In this document: piece after piece, positions 1 to 9,866 of the stretch | How positions within the stretch are numbered: the stretch's first letter is position 1 | Layout: each line of letters starts with the position of its first letter | Source of the DNA: Azolla pinnata | Taxonomy: Eukaryota > Streptophyta > Polypodiopsida > Salviniales > Salviniaceae | Direction of reading: 5' to 3' | Length of the DNA stretch: 23,987 nt | NCBI GenBank assembly: GCA_037176905.1 | Contig: JBBBWG010008680.1 | Location: 1-23,987 of the forward strand | Translations under genes and position numbers: made by a program | The notes under the pieces: model-generated | What the model was told of the DNA's origin: nothing | Databases searched by the model: none | The model's input: only the letters and a program-made list of their open reading frames with translations

Positions 1-30
1 GAGAAGGAGAAGGAGAAGGAGAAGGAGAAG
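1..30 (+). repeat. (GAGAAG)5 hexamer repeat in 5' leader
   Basis: Five perfect GAGAAG units open the window and run into a CAG/CAA-rich stretch, ending about 50 bases before the deubiquitinase start codon. Purine-rich GA leaders are common in plant 5' UTRs. The true transcription start and promoter lie outside the window. Confidence 0.85.
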
Positions 31-80
31 CAGCAGCAGCGACAACAAGAATAGTAGACGAAAGGGAGGAAAGGCGGGCC

Positions 81-3000
81 ATGGGGATTTCGGGATCTAA
101 GCTTGAGAAAGCTCTTGGCGACCAGTTCCCCGAAGGCGAACGCTACTTTGGACTCGAGAATTTCGGCAACACTTGCTACTGCAACAGCGTCTTGCAGGTA
201 TTACTTTCATTCTTCATTTCCTTCCTTTCTCTCCCCCCCTTTTCCTTTCTCTCTGTGAATATTCCTGTGTTATATTTGGATCAGAGTTTTGACGATCTCG
301 TATGTCTGTGGTTTCTGTTTGAATCTTAGTTTATGGGACCTAATGAAAGACTATACAAATGCCAGATAATGTTAGGAGGAAGAAAAGCTGAAATGTAGAA
401 TAAGAAGCAGTGGAAAAGGAAGAGGAGGAAGAACAAGACGTTAATATTAGCAAAACAAAAGTGAGTTTGAGGCGTACTGATTGAGTAACAAGGAATTTAT
501 TGAATAGATGATGGACTAGAGACCGGATTTAGCATAACGACTGCGTTTTCCATTTGAATATTGTAATGCTTCATTTCGCACCACTTTGTAGTATACGAAC
601 ATGAGAAAGAGAGAGTGGATCACCATATTGTCTATGAAAATTCTAGGAAGGTATGGGGAAATGCCATTAATTCTTGAAATAGTAAGGTGTTCCTTCTTGC
701 TAAGATTTATTCAGTGAATAAATTAATCTTTCCCTTCCATATTCCAACATTGTTTTGCTGGTGTTTTAATCATGTCACATGGCATATAATATGAGCATGT
801 CATATCACAGTGTTTGGTGCCTGCAAATAACTGATATAGTCTGTAAAGGCATATGTTGATCCCTGTTTGTTAGGAAACGAAGGTCAGTGTAATATTGTTA
901 TATGACCAGGGTTCCTAAAGCACATTATCATAAAAGAAAATCACTATTTTCTCTTTTATAAGGTTCTACTATAAATGAGAATTATGAATGCTCTGTCTAT
1001 TAAGGTACTGATATATGCACTTTTGCAGTTCTGAGGTTTCACAGTCTGATCAGATTACTAAGTGCTGAAGAATGCACCAATAATTTCCATTGCTTCATCT
1101 ATGCTAGGGTTTCTTTCTGTATCATCATTTGTGTTTGTGTTCGGCTCATGTATATATCAATAATTCAACTCTTATCTTGGATTATATGTTATGTTTATGT
1201 AAACACGTTCTAGGAGAAAAACTATTATGTTTATGTGAGCACGTTCTTGGAGAAAAGCTATGTCATTTCGATTCTAAGGTCACATAGCTTAAGTTAGAAA
1301 ATTTTAATGACCGCAATTTTCTGTCATTTCATGATAAAATAACACAGTGGGATATTCCAAGCCTTATCCTAGTAAATGGGCTTTGAGATTGCGATCTGTA
1401 ATTTTGGTGGTTTAGTATGGAAGCATGACAAGCAAGGCCTAGTAGTTCTACGCTTGCAGGAATGTAATCTTCTAAGATAAGAAGCTTGAGAAAGATATTT
1501 GGTTTTGACGCGTAAAAATGTGACAATGCGAGTCTTCCTTTTCCTGACTGCCACCTAGAAAGACAAGTTATTCATGCTAGAAATGCCTGCACCATCCAAC
1601 TAATATTTTCAAAGATATGGGATCAGAATTAGGAACAAGTAGAGGGCCGTTTAAATCTGAAGTTTGGGCTTTGAAAGCAAAGCAGCTGTATCTCTTAGGA
1701 AGAATGGAATCAAAATAGAACTATATTGATTGCAAGGCTCAAAGTAAAGACATTGAAAAGTAATCCCTATTCATAGGACAGTGCAAAATCCTTGTAGAAT
1801 GCGATGAATAGCATCAAGATGTAACCTTTTTTTTTATTATGAAGTAAAAAGTATTTTGATATGTGTAACGTCATGGACTAGATTTTATTTATTTATTTAA
1901 CCGTTTATGTTTAGATTTATCTAACATTATGTATCTGCGATATGTTAAAGCATATGTCATTGCATTTACAAGATAATGAGATTATGGGTATAATTGCTTT
2001 ACATTGGATCATTTGCACAGGCACTGTACTTCTGTGTTCCCTTTAGAGACCGAGTTTTGGAGTATGGAGGTCAGACAAAGACAGTTGGAGAGAATGATGA
2101 AAATCTGCTTACCTGCTTATCAGAACTTTTTGTACAGGTTAGTTTGTTCTGACTTTGTGTCTGCATCCTTATTTCTGAAATATGTTCATTGATGGCTACA
2201 GCTTCAAAGTTCTTTTAATTTTCCTTCCTTACATAGAATGTGTGGTATGGGAGCATTCAATAGCCTATTAGACTGCCTGCAAGATGCCTAATTGAACATA
2301 ATTCAAATGCTGTTAATTATTAAGATATCCGAATATTGATCATGAACTGATTTAAGGTTCCAAACTGATGCTTAAGGTATTATGCAATGATAGGAGATTT
2401 CAGGTCATAAAACAAAGCTTAAATAACATCTGCATGTTGATCATGCAGCATTTTTATAGGGCTGTGTGGCCACCAAATTGCTGATATAGGAGAGATGACG
2501 TAAATTGTGCTTCAGGTTACAAATTGTTTTTTTAGGACCACTGTAAGCTGTTGACTTTAGCTTTACGGAGTTATGATTGAAACAAGTTAGTGATTGTAAC
2601 TGTGGGAAAGATCAATGGGTGTTTTACTTGACTAAGCTGATTCTGCAGATCAATTACCAGAAAAAGAAGACTGGCGTTATTGCTCCAAAACGATTTGTAC
2701 AACGTGTTAAAAAACAGAATGAACTTTTCAGGAGCTATATGCACCAGGTAATTGAATGTGGTGGTGTGCTACTCATGTGGAAATATTGAACATACATATT
2801 TATGTGTTTAATGTTGTAGGATGCTCATGAATTCTTGAACTACCTGCTTAATGAGCTTGTTGATATACTCGAGAAAGAAGCAAAGGCAAATGCAACTGGT
2901 GATGCAGTAGCTCCAGGAAACACAGCACAAGAGAAAGCAATCAATGGCACAGTATATGGTCTAGGCAGTGTTGATCAGCATCATCCTGTAAGAAGCTGGG

Positions 3001-3762
3001 TACACAAATTGTTTCAGGTATATATGGATTGTATATATACTACTCTTATGGCACACCCTCATCCGTAACACAATTATAAGCTTAAAACGTTTTTCAGGGC
3101 ATTCTGACCAATGAAACACGATGCCTATGCTGTGAGACAGTTACTGCTAGAGATGAGACATTTCTAGATCTTAGCTTGGATATTGAGCAGAACAGTTCAA
3201 TCACAAGCTGTTTGCGTAATTTCAGTTCAACTGAAACGTTGAATGCTGAGGATAAATTCTTTTGTGATAAATGCTGCAGGTACGTGTTTCCACACAGATC
3301 CATAAATGTGCTCCTACTTCTCATATCATATATATATTTCTGTTTTCCAGTTTGCAGGAGGCACAAAAGAGAATGAAAATAAAGGTTGCACCGAGGATCC
3401 TTGCTTTGCATTTGAAGAGGTTTAAGTACATCGAACAGCTTGCAAGATACAAGAAACTTTCCTACCGTGTTGTGTTCCCTTTGGAGTTGAAGCTATGCAA
3501 TACGACTGATGACAGCCCAGGTTCAGAAGCGGAATATTCATTATTTGCTGTTGTGGTGCATGTGGGAACAGGTCCAAATCATGGACATTATGTTAGCCTT
3601 GTTAAGAGTCACAACCATTGGCTTTTCTTCGATGATGAGAATGTTGAGATGATTGATGAATCTGTGGTACAAACGTTTTTTGGCTCTACTCAAGAATATT
3701 CAAACAACTCTGAACATGGCTATATCCTCTTCTACGAGAGGCTCGAAGAGGCTTCTTTGTGA
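81..3762 (+). CDS. UBP3: Ubiquitin carboxyl-terminal hydrolase, UBP3/UBP4 type (6 exons, 374 aa)
   Basis: Cysteine deubiquitinase of the USP/UBP family; it cleaves ubiquitin from conjugates. Exons joined by GT-AG sites and phase: 81-197, 2021-2137, 2649-2747, 2820-3017, 3098-3279, 3351-3762. The first five exons are phase 0 except the last junction, where AG plus T makes Ser238. The Cys box is [10 protein letters not shown] with catalytic Cys32. The His box is GPNHGHY with His317, followed by the FDDEN acid (Asp332). A zinc-ribbon is formed by Cys186/Cys189 and Cys233/Cys236. The protein starts [20 protein letters not shown] and ends three codons after a typical FYERL tail. Length matches Arabidopsis UBP3/UBP4 (about 370 aa), which are nuclear and redundantly needed for pollen development; that role is known of the family, not visible here. 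It is co-orthologous to UBP3 and UBP4, so the symbol is approximate. All catalytic residues are present and no frame is broken. Confidence 0.96.
198..2020 (+). other. Intron 1 of the deubiquitinase (1.8 kb) with a 36 bp tandem duplication
   Basis: Long AT-rich first intron with a GTATTA donor and a TTTGCACAG acceptor. No coding frame in it looks real. It holds one perfect-spacing tandem duplication, 1189-1224 and 1225-1260, each beginning TTATGTTTATGT and carrying CACGTTCT and GGAGAAAA, with few mismatches. A long first intron next to the start codon is a usual place for transcriptional enhancers in plants, but nothing specific can be read here. Confidence 0.85.
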
Positions 3763-5029
3763 CTGCATCTGCGATCTAATTGTCGAGAATTTCATGCTAC
3801 CATGTTTCTTCCCCGGAAGATTGCATATCGAAATTTTCACCACTGTATACAGGTCAGTTGGTATGTTCTGTCGAAGGTATTAGCTTGATACCAAGCAAGC
3901 AATGTAAGGAACTGGCAGACTTTTGAGTTTGATCGAACCATACTGTCTCTCAGTTGTATCTGAAGATATAATTAAATCCTTAGCTGTGATTACTAATAAA
4001 GGCATATATTTGTCGGAAAGGGACATTTTCAAAAGTAATAGACAATTGTCCATTTTGTTCAGAGTTTGGAAAGGATTTTCTCAATTGAGCTTCTGGGAAC
4101 CAGGTCCCGGCAAAAAAAACCCCAACAGGGCAGCAGGCCAAAAGTAAAGCATGCATTGAACAGTGAAAATTGGTTTTGGGAAAATGTTGTGTTGCAAATT
4201 AGCGCCGCTATAATGAGGTTTTGTAAACAACTCAGTTAAAGGGCAAGGGAATGCATGCCAATATTGTGTCACAGAAGGGGCCTTCGTTGCCAAATACAGG
4301 ATACTCTCAATGGTGGTTTACTGGAGATTTTGTATAAGCCCTCTCCGCACTTGGATTGCGTTTTTGTAATGTTTTAGCATGATGATTATTGAAGTATTGG
4401 ATGGTATTTGCCAAGTTTGTTCTGCCCATGCAGAAGAGCATCTATGCAGATATGGCATGTTCAGGGATGGATGTTCCTAATTTGTTTACCTGAGTTCTGA
4501 TCTAATGCTTGCATTACATTGTGTCTATGAGCTTGTTGGATAGGAATATCCATCTGAGATGCAACCAACATCTGTTGTGGGCAGTAACAAGCATGCAAGG
4601 ATATGCTTTGGAAGGGCACTCTGTTTGTGCATGGTGTCAAGTCTGATGAAGGAAAAGAATCAGAGCTACAAGTTTAGTTTTGATTCATCACTTCTAACAC
4701 AGCTGAGAAGAACACGAAGAGCATGTGCGCACATGACATGAGCTCCTATTAGAAAGACAAGGCCGACGACACCTTGGCATTTTTCATGCAGAGGAGGAGA
4801 ATTGTCTTGATAAAAGAACATTTGATTCTGTGTGAAGGATTACCAAGCAACTCAAGTTATATATGTGCTCACGATGCCGTAGGAAGTGGGGGCTTGATTC
4901 ATTAGTTTTAGGATTCAAAAAGATAGGATTACGGACATACAACATTCACAAAGATCAAGAAGGAACCGAGACATCCGTTACAATCTAACATTTGTTGTAT
5001 ACTTTGATTGTTGTATTTCTATTGAAATA
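3763..5029 (+). other. 3' UTR and intergenic stretch after the deubiquitinase
   Basis: No credible coding sequence. An AATAAA hexamer at 3995-4000 is a possible poly(A) signal about 235 bases after the stop codon, with T- and GT-rich sequence beyond. Short open frames here (for example 4559-4741) have no recognisable composition or motif. Confidence 0.5.
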
Positions 5030-5480
5030 GGGAAAATTACCCTAAAACGCCTAATAAATTTATAAATTACATTTTAAGGCCTTTTAAAAGTAAAACTTAC
5101 AAATTAATGTCTAGTTTTCAAAAGTAACACTCAATTAATTGATGAGCATCTAATCATTTAACTGTATGCTCAATTAGCATCAAATGAGTTAATTGCTTAA
5201 CATTCAATCAATTGAGTAACACCACATTAATGTGTTAATCAATTGATTAAATTCTAGAATTACTAACTTTTGTTAATCGAAGATAGAAAGGAATTGATTA
5301 GAGGATCAATTAGTAGGAAGCGATTAAGAAGAAAAATCAATTAATGCTATACAAATGGAATTAAGTGGGTGTTACTTTTCAGTACAAGATAAGAGTAGGC
5401 GTTAATTTGTAATTTTTTTATTTAAGTAGGCGTTAAAATGTAGTTGATAATTTTGGTAAGCGTCGTTTGGTAACTCTCCC
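5030..5480 (+). mobile_element. Foldback MITE, Mutator-like, copy 1
   Basis: A 451 bp non-coding element. The left end begins GGGAAAATTACCCTAAAACG and the reverse complement of the right end begins GGGAGAGTTACCAAACGACG. The two ends stay alignable for roughly 120 bp, through shared words such as TACATTTTAA, TTACAAATTAA and AAAAGTAACAC, so most of the element is a foldback. The flanks are a near-perfect 10 bp direct repeat, TATTGAAATA (5020-5029) and TATTAAAATA (5481-5490), one mismatch. Long inverted ends plus a 9-10 bp target duplication fit the Mutator superfamily; no transposase is present, so it is non-autonomous. A second copy lies at 21576-21943 in the same orientation. Confidence 0.85.
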
Positions 5481-5947
5481 TATTAAAATATAAAGAATTT
5501 GCTTTCTCTTAGAGTCTTGATATATTGAAGTAATCGGATAGGAACTGCAAAGGCTTTGAATTACAATCGCCTAGATCCATTTGCAATGTGGACGATGTTT
5601 AACATGTAAATTGGATGGGTTATTTTCTTCCGGCTTCCAAAAAGAAATTGTAATCGATACTATCACCAATCAATGATCACGACGGCTACGATTACTATAG
5701 TTAAACTGATCGTATAGTAATCTGATCACGCGTAACTTGATTAACGTAAGCTACAATATCGACAAATGCCAGATCCTATTGAGTGAGCTTACCTCGATGA
5801 AGTTTGGAACGAAAGCTACTTCATTGATGTGGTCACCTAAAAAATCGATGTCCAATACAAACAACATCTCCTGTGATTTACCCAGATCGTGCAATTATAT
5901 AAAGCGAAGCCTGATCTTCACTCAGACATACACACACCGCCGTGATC
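5481..5947 (+). other. Intergenic stretch with one short inverted repeat
   Basis: No gene seen. GATTACTATA at 5690-5699 and TATAGTAATC at 5713-5722 form a perfect 10 bp inverted repeat with a 13-base loop. It is flanked on both sides by the word TGATCACG (5674-5681 and 5723-5730). Confidence 0.6.
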
Positions 5948-6305
5948 CACACATTGATTCGAGTAATTTAATCATACATGGGGTTAAATCCTCTACTGCA
6001 CACATTGATCCGAGTAATCTAATCATACATGCAATCCGAGTAATTTAATCATACATGCGGTTAAATCCTGTACTGCAAACATTGATCCGAGTAATTTAAT
6101 CATACATGCGGTTAAATCCCCTACTGCACACATTGATCCGAGTAATCTAATCATACATGCGATCCGAGTAATTTGATCATACATGCGGTTAAATCCTCTA
6201 CTGCACACATTGATCCGAGTAATTTAATCATACATGCGATCCGAGTAATTTAAACATACATGCGATCCGAGTAATTAATCATACACGCGGTTAAATCCTC
6301 TACTG
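5948..6305 (+). repeat. Nested tandem repeat, 51 bp unit with 26 bp sub-unit
   Basis: Repeats start at 5948, 5999, 6076, 6127 and 6204 and end near 6305, with lengths 51, 77, 51, 77 and 102 bases. A full 51 bp unit runs from CACACATTGATCCGAGTAAT to GGTTAAATCCTCTACTG. The longer ones carry one or two extra copies of an internal 26 bp sub-unit beginning GATCCGAGTAAT and ending CATACATGC (the last extra copy is 25 bp). Open frames through it on both strands are by-products of the repeat. Confidence 0.9.
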
Positions 6306-6385
6306 CAATTAGTGCTAATTAGATGCCATCAGTTCCTAATTACAAAGGGTTAGTACTCTAATTACTCGGAGTAAAGCTTGTAGCT

Positions 6386-6777
6386 ATGGCGATGGTGGGC
6401 ACTGAGAGCTGTCTGATGCAGCGTCGTGTGCATTCGTCAAGGAAGAACCCTTCCTCTGTGATGGGTTCTTCTTTGGAAGCATGATCTGCGCTTCTGCATC
6501 TGGGCCTGGCTTAGGGTTTAATGCCTGCAACCTGCGGAGTTTTAGGGTTTAGGGCATATTCCAAGGGAAGCCGGAATCAGGCATTCCAAGGAACCGGGAC
6601 ATGGCGATGGTGGGCACTGAGCTCTCTGATGCAGCGTAGCGTGCATTCGTCAAGGAAGAACCCTTCCTCTGTGATGGGTTCTTCTTTAGAAGCATGATCT
6701 GCGCTTTTCCATGCGGGCCTGGCTATGGGCATAATGCCTTCAACCTGCGTAGTTTAGGGTTTAGGGTTTAGGGTTTT
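6386..6777 (+). repeat. Direct duplication (215 bp offset) in the PPR gene leader
   Basis: Copy 1 starts at 6386 and copy 2 at 6601, both with ATGGCGATGGTGGGCACTGA. Both then run through the same AAGGAAGAACCCTTCCTCTG stretch to CTGCG(G/T)AGT and a run of TTTAGGG. Copy 1 encodes a 32-codon open frame (6386-6484). In copy 2 a two-base loss in the matching frame brings an early TAG. The duplication lies immediately upstream of the PPR coding sequence, so it doubles either its promoter or its 5' UTR. Confidence 0.85.
6753..6773 (+). promoter_or_regulatory. Telomere-type box (TTTAGGG)3 upstream of the PPR gene
   Basis: Three perfect TTTAGGG units, 51 bases before the chosen PPR start; copy 1 of the duplicated leader has two units at 6541-6554. 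Short telomere-type boxes are established elements of plant promoters for housekeeping, ribosomal and organelle-related genes. Their function here is inferred from position only. Confidence 0.55.
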
Positions 6778-6824
6778 GGCTTGTCTCTGATCTTCATCCA
6801 TGGCCTCTTCTCCCATCCGCAGGA

Positions 6825-8789
6825 ATGGTGGCCCAAGGGCTGAATCCCTGCCCTCCCTTGCTGCCATGGCGGAGCCCTCAGCAGAACCTTCCCAAAGCAA
6901 CCAATACCCTCTCCTTTTACATCTCTGTCTTGCAAGGATCGAAAAGCCCCCTGGAAGCCATGCTCATCCATGGCTCCTTCGTTCAGCGCGGATTCTGCAC
7001 GGGCATCGTCTCCCTCTGGACCACCCTTCTCGATGTGTATGCCAAATTCGGCCTGTTACATGATGCGAGATCAGTATTCGACCACATGACCCACCGGAAT
7101 GTGGTCTCGTGGACTGCGATGATCGCAGGATATGCACGGTGCCGCAGCACTGGCGATGGCGATGGCGATGGCGATGATGGTTTCTCGGTTCGAGAGGCTA
7201 TGGTGTTGTTCGAGCGAATGTTGTCGGATCGGCTCGTTGCTCCTAACGAATTCACGCTCGTGAGCATGGTGAATGCTTGCGCGAATCTGGAGGATGTGGA
7301 GATCGGGCGAGCGATGCATGCTCACATGGTAATCGAAGCCGGGATCGATGCAGCTGCAGATGCCTTTGCCGGGAATGCGCTTGTGAACATGTATGCGAAA
7401 TGCGGTCGCTTAGAGGATGCGGTTCGGATGTTCGAAACGGTGAAGGATCGGGACGTGGTCACATGGACAGCGCTCATCTCTGGATATGCCAACAATGGCC
7501 TCGTCGACGCGGCATTGCAAGCATTTCGACAGCTGCAGTGTGAAGGATTGGAGCCTAACCAGATCACATTGGGGACTATCTTCGGATCGCTGAAGTTGCC
7601 TCGCGATCTGGGGCTCGGAACGTCGATACACTGCTGCTGGATGCATCGAGGGGCCGATCACGTCCCCGATCCCACCCTGCAAAACACGCTGATCGACATG
7701 TATTGCAAGTGCGGGAGCACGGGCGATGGGCGGCGAGTCTTCGACGATATGCGGGATTCGAGGAATGTGGTCTCCTGGAATGCGATGCTAGCTGGGTATG
7801 CGAGAGATGGAGATGTCCACGAGGCGGTAAAGCTGCATGCGGGCATGGCATGGCGCCTCGCGAACCATGTGACGTATGTGCCGATGATCGATCTGTTCGC
7901 AGCTATCGAAGATCTCGACTGCGGGAGGGCTGCCCATAGCGAGGTCGTCGAGCACAGCGTAAACACCGATGGCAGCTCGCTAGCAAACGCATTCATCCAT
8001 CTGTATGTCAGCTGCAGAAGGCTGGAAGATGCTCGATGGGTGTTTGGCAAGATGCCGCGTAAAGGCAAGGTCTCTTGGAGCGCTTTGATGGCAGGGTTTT
8101 GCAGCGAGGAGCGTGTATCGGAAGCTGCTTCGCTGCTCTTTGCGATGGGGCGAGCGGGTGTGAAACCCGATGAATCTGTATGCTCGATCATCGTCGCTGC
8201 TTGCGCTTCGATCGGCCTGCTGGAGCAGGGCATGCAGATCCATGGCAAAGCCATCGAGAGCGGAATCATCGGGTCAGGATCGGATGCACTGCCGCTCGAC
8301 AATGCCCTCATCGACATGTATGCAAAGTGCGGCGATCTAAGCGCAGCTCGTCTTGTGTTCGAGAACTTGCCCTGCAAGGATGCCGTGTCGTGGAACAGCG
8401 TCGTGTGTGGATTTGCTCAGCATGGCTGTGGCAGGGAGGGCCTTTCGCTGCTGGAACGAATGAAGCGCGAGAATGTGGAAGCAAGCTCGATCACGTTCCT
8501 GTGCGTCTTGTCGGCATGCGATCATAGCGGCTTGGCAGACGAAGCATGTGCTGTTTTCGAGCTCGTGATGGTGCCGACTGTGGAGCACTTTGCATGCATG
8601 GTGGACTTGTTTGCTCGAGCAGGGCGCTTCGGCACCGCCAAGGAGCTCATTGCAAGGATGCCCCTAGATACCACAGCAATCATCTGGAGAACTCTGCTTA
8701 CTGGCTGTAGATTGCACTTCGATGGCGATCTATCCGCTAGCATTGTTAGCAGCATGATGGAGTTCCAGCGATTCGACGCTTCCTCATAG
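6825..8789 (+). CDS. Pentatricopeptide repeat protein, PLS class, intronless, truncated E region (654 aa)
   Basis: Helical-repeat RNA-binding protein of the type that acts in mitochondria or plastids on RNA editing, splicing or stability. Repeats follow the P-L-S order in about 16 motifs: an opening L motif, then S/P/L triplets recognisable by VVSWTAMIAGYAR, VSMVNACANLEDVEIGRAMH, NALVNMYAKCGRLEDA, NTLIDMYCKCG, NALIDMYAKCGDLSAARLVF and the terminal VEHFACMVDLFARAGR. The C-terminus enters an E1-like motif (AIIWRTLLTGCRLH) and stops about 25 residues later, with no complete E, E+ or DYW domain. An acidic GDGDGDGDD insert comes from a GATGGC microsatellite at about residue 110. No in-frame ATG lies upstream before the leader. 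Another ATG at 6800, in the next frame, gives a Ser/Arg/Ala-rich start that would look more like a transit peptide. The editing target cannot be read from sequence alone. Confidence 0.9.
   Translation: MVAQGLNPCPPLLPWRSPQQNLPKATNTLSFYISVLQGSKSPLEAMLIHGSFVQRGFCTGIVSLWTTLLDVYAKFGLLHDARSVFDHMTHRNVVSWTAMIAGYARCRSTGDGDGDGDDGFSVREAMVLFERMLSDRLVAPNEFTLVSMVNACANLEDVEIGRAMHAHMVIEAGIDAAADAFAGNALVNMYAKCGRLEDAVRMFETVKDRDVVTWTALISGYANNGLVDAALQAFRQLQCEGLEPNQITLGTIFGSLKLPRDLGLGTSIHCCWMHRGADHVPDPTLQNTLIDMYCKCGSTGDGRRVFDDMRDSRNVVSWNAMLAGYARDGDVHEAVKLHAGMAWRLANHVTYVPMIDLFAAIEDLDCGRAAHSEVVEHSVNTDGSSLANAFIHLYVSCRRLEDARWVFGKMPRKGKVSWSALMAGFCSEERVSEAASLLFAMGRAGVKPDESVCSIIVAACASIGLLEQGMQIHGKAIESGIIGSGSDALPLDNALIDMYAKCGDLSAARLVFENLPCKDAVSWNSVVCGFAQHGCGREGLSLLERMKRENVEASSITFLCVLSACDHSGLADEACAVFELVMVPTVEHFACMVDLFARAGRFGTAKELIARMPLDTTAIIWRTLLTGCRLHFDGDLSASIVSSMMEFQRFDASS
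7150..7178 (+). repeat. GATGGC microsatellite inside the PPR coding sequence
   Basis: Four tandem GATGGC-type hexamers encode alternating Gly-Asp in a loop between helices of a P-type motif. The period of six keeps the frame when units are gained or lost. Confidence 0.85.
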
Positions 8790-9866
8790 ATCCTCGCTAT
8801 ATTTGAAGGAGAGAGATCGAACATATGGATCGCATGCGAATCGGTGTATTTGAGCAGAAAACAAAACCATGCATCAGCCAGAGAGCATCTATTCAGGGTG
8901 CTTGAAGCCCCCCAATCCATTTTCTGCACATGCTTGTCAACTTTTTACAGTAATTTGTTGAACAAGTCTTCACAGAGTGGCGACAATGCGTGGAAGTGCC
9001 TCCTTTATCTGGATGCAAAAGAGGACATTCTTACACAGAAGCTTAGATGAAGAGCTCAAATCTGCCAAGTCTAATGTGTGTACCAAGAAACCAACTCTGT
9101 AAACTGCAAATAATCACCGAGAAGAATCGCATAATGACCCAGTTCACATGTTAGTGGCATGATTAAGGCAATTAACTCCTTCCAACTACTGCTCTATGGA
9201 GCCTTCTCTCCATCCTTAACCATGTAAAGAACGACTACATTTGGCTCAAATTGCTTGCCTAAATTTGAGCCATAGTAGCTAGCCAAAGGATACTAAATCA
9301 AACCTCAGATGAATATAGGCCTGAATCAGATCTGAATCTGAATACTACAGATTTATCATATTACCATTACTGACATAACACATGCTAAGTGATGAGGCAT
9401 TCAAGTTTTAGTCTGGTCTAATAAGAGCTCAAAAGGCACTAAAATAGCATTACATTAACAAATGAACAAATTTATGACAGTTCCTAAAGAATAAACCTTA
9501 AATCGAATTAGAATAGCCTCTCCCATGAATACATCATTCTTTCGTAGCAAGCTATAGGAGCTCGCCCATGAAATTATGGATTAACAAATTAACATGCGAT
9601 GGATTTTCTTGTAAAAACAGAGTATGGGGCTGAACCTCTAGAAGAACAGGAAAAAAAATCGATTTTACCTATAACCCAGTGTCCATTCTCCCAGATCAAC
9701 AATGCCCCCCCTACAGACATGGTGATCTTCAAGGGTGAGTCCGACATTCTTCTGACATGAAGATGGGAGAGACAAAGGGAGAAATACATAGGAAGAATAA
9801 ATGCATCTAGTGCTTTTTTTATCTTTCCTTGGGTTCGGATCGAAAAGCAAACCCACACTTTCAATG
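8790..9866. other. Shared 3' region between convergent PPR and SEC23-like genes
   Basis: About 1.1 kb between two stop codons facing each other. It should hold both 3' UTRs. AT-rich, with no open frame of recognisable composition. No clear poly(A) signal could be assigned to either strand. Confidence 0.6.

Noticed and set aside
5948-6305. CRISPR-like array of regularly spaced repeats
   Set aside because: The whole unit repeats, with no variable spacers, and the setting is a eukaryotic intergenic region.
7658-8377. 239-codon minus-strand frame
   Set aside because: Antisense shadow of the GC-richer PPR coding sequence; no family features.
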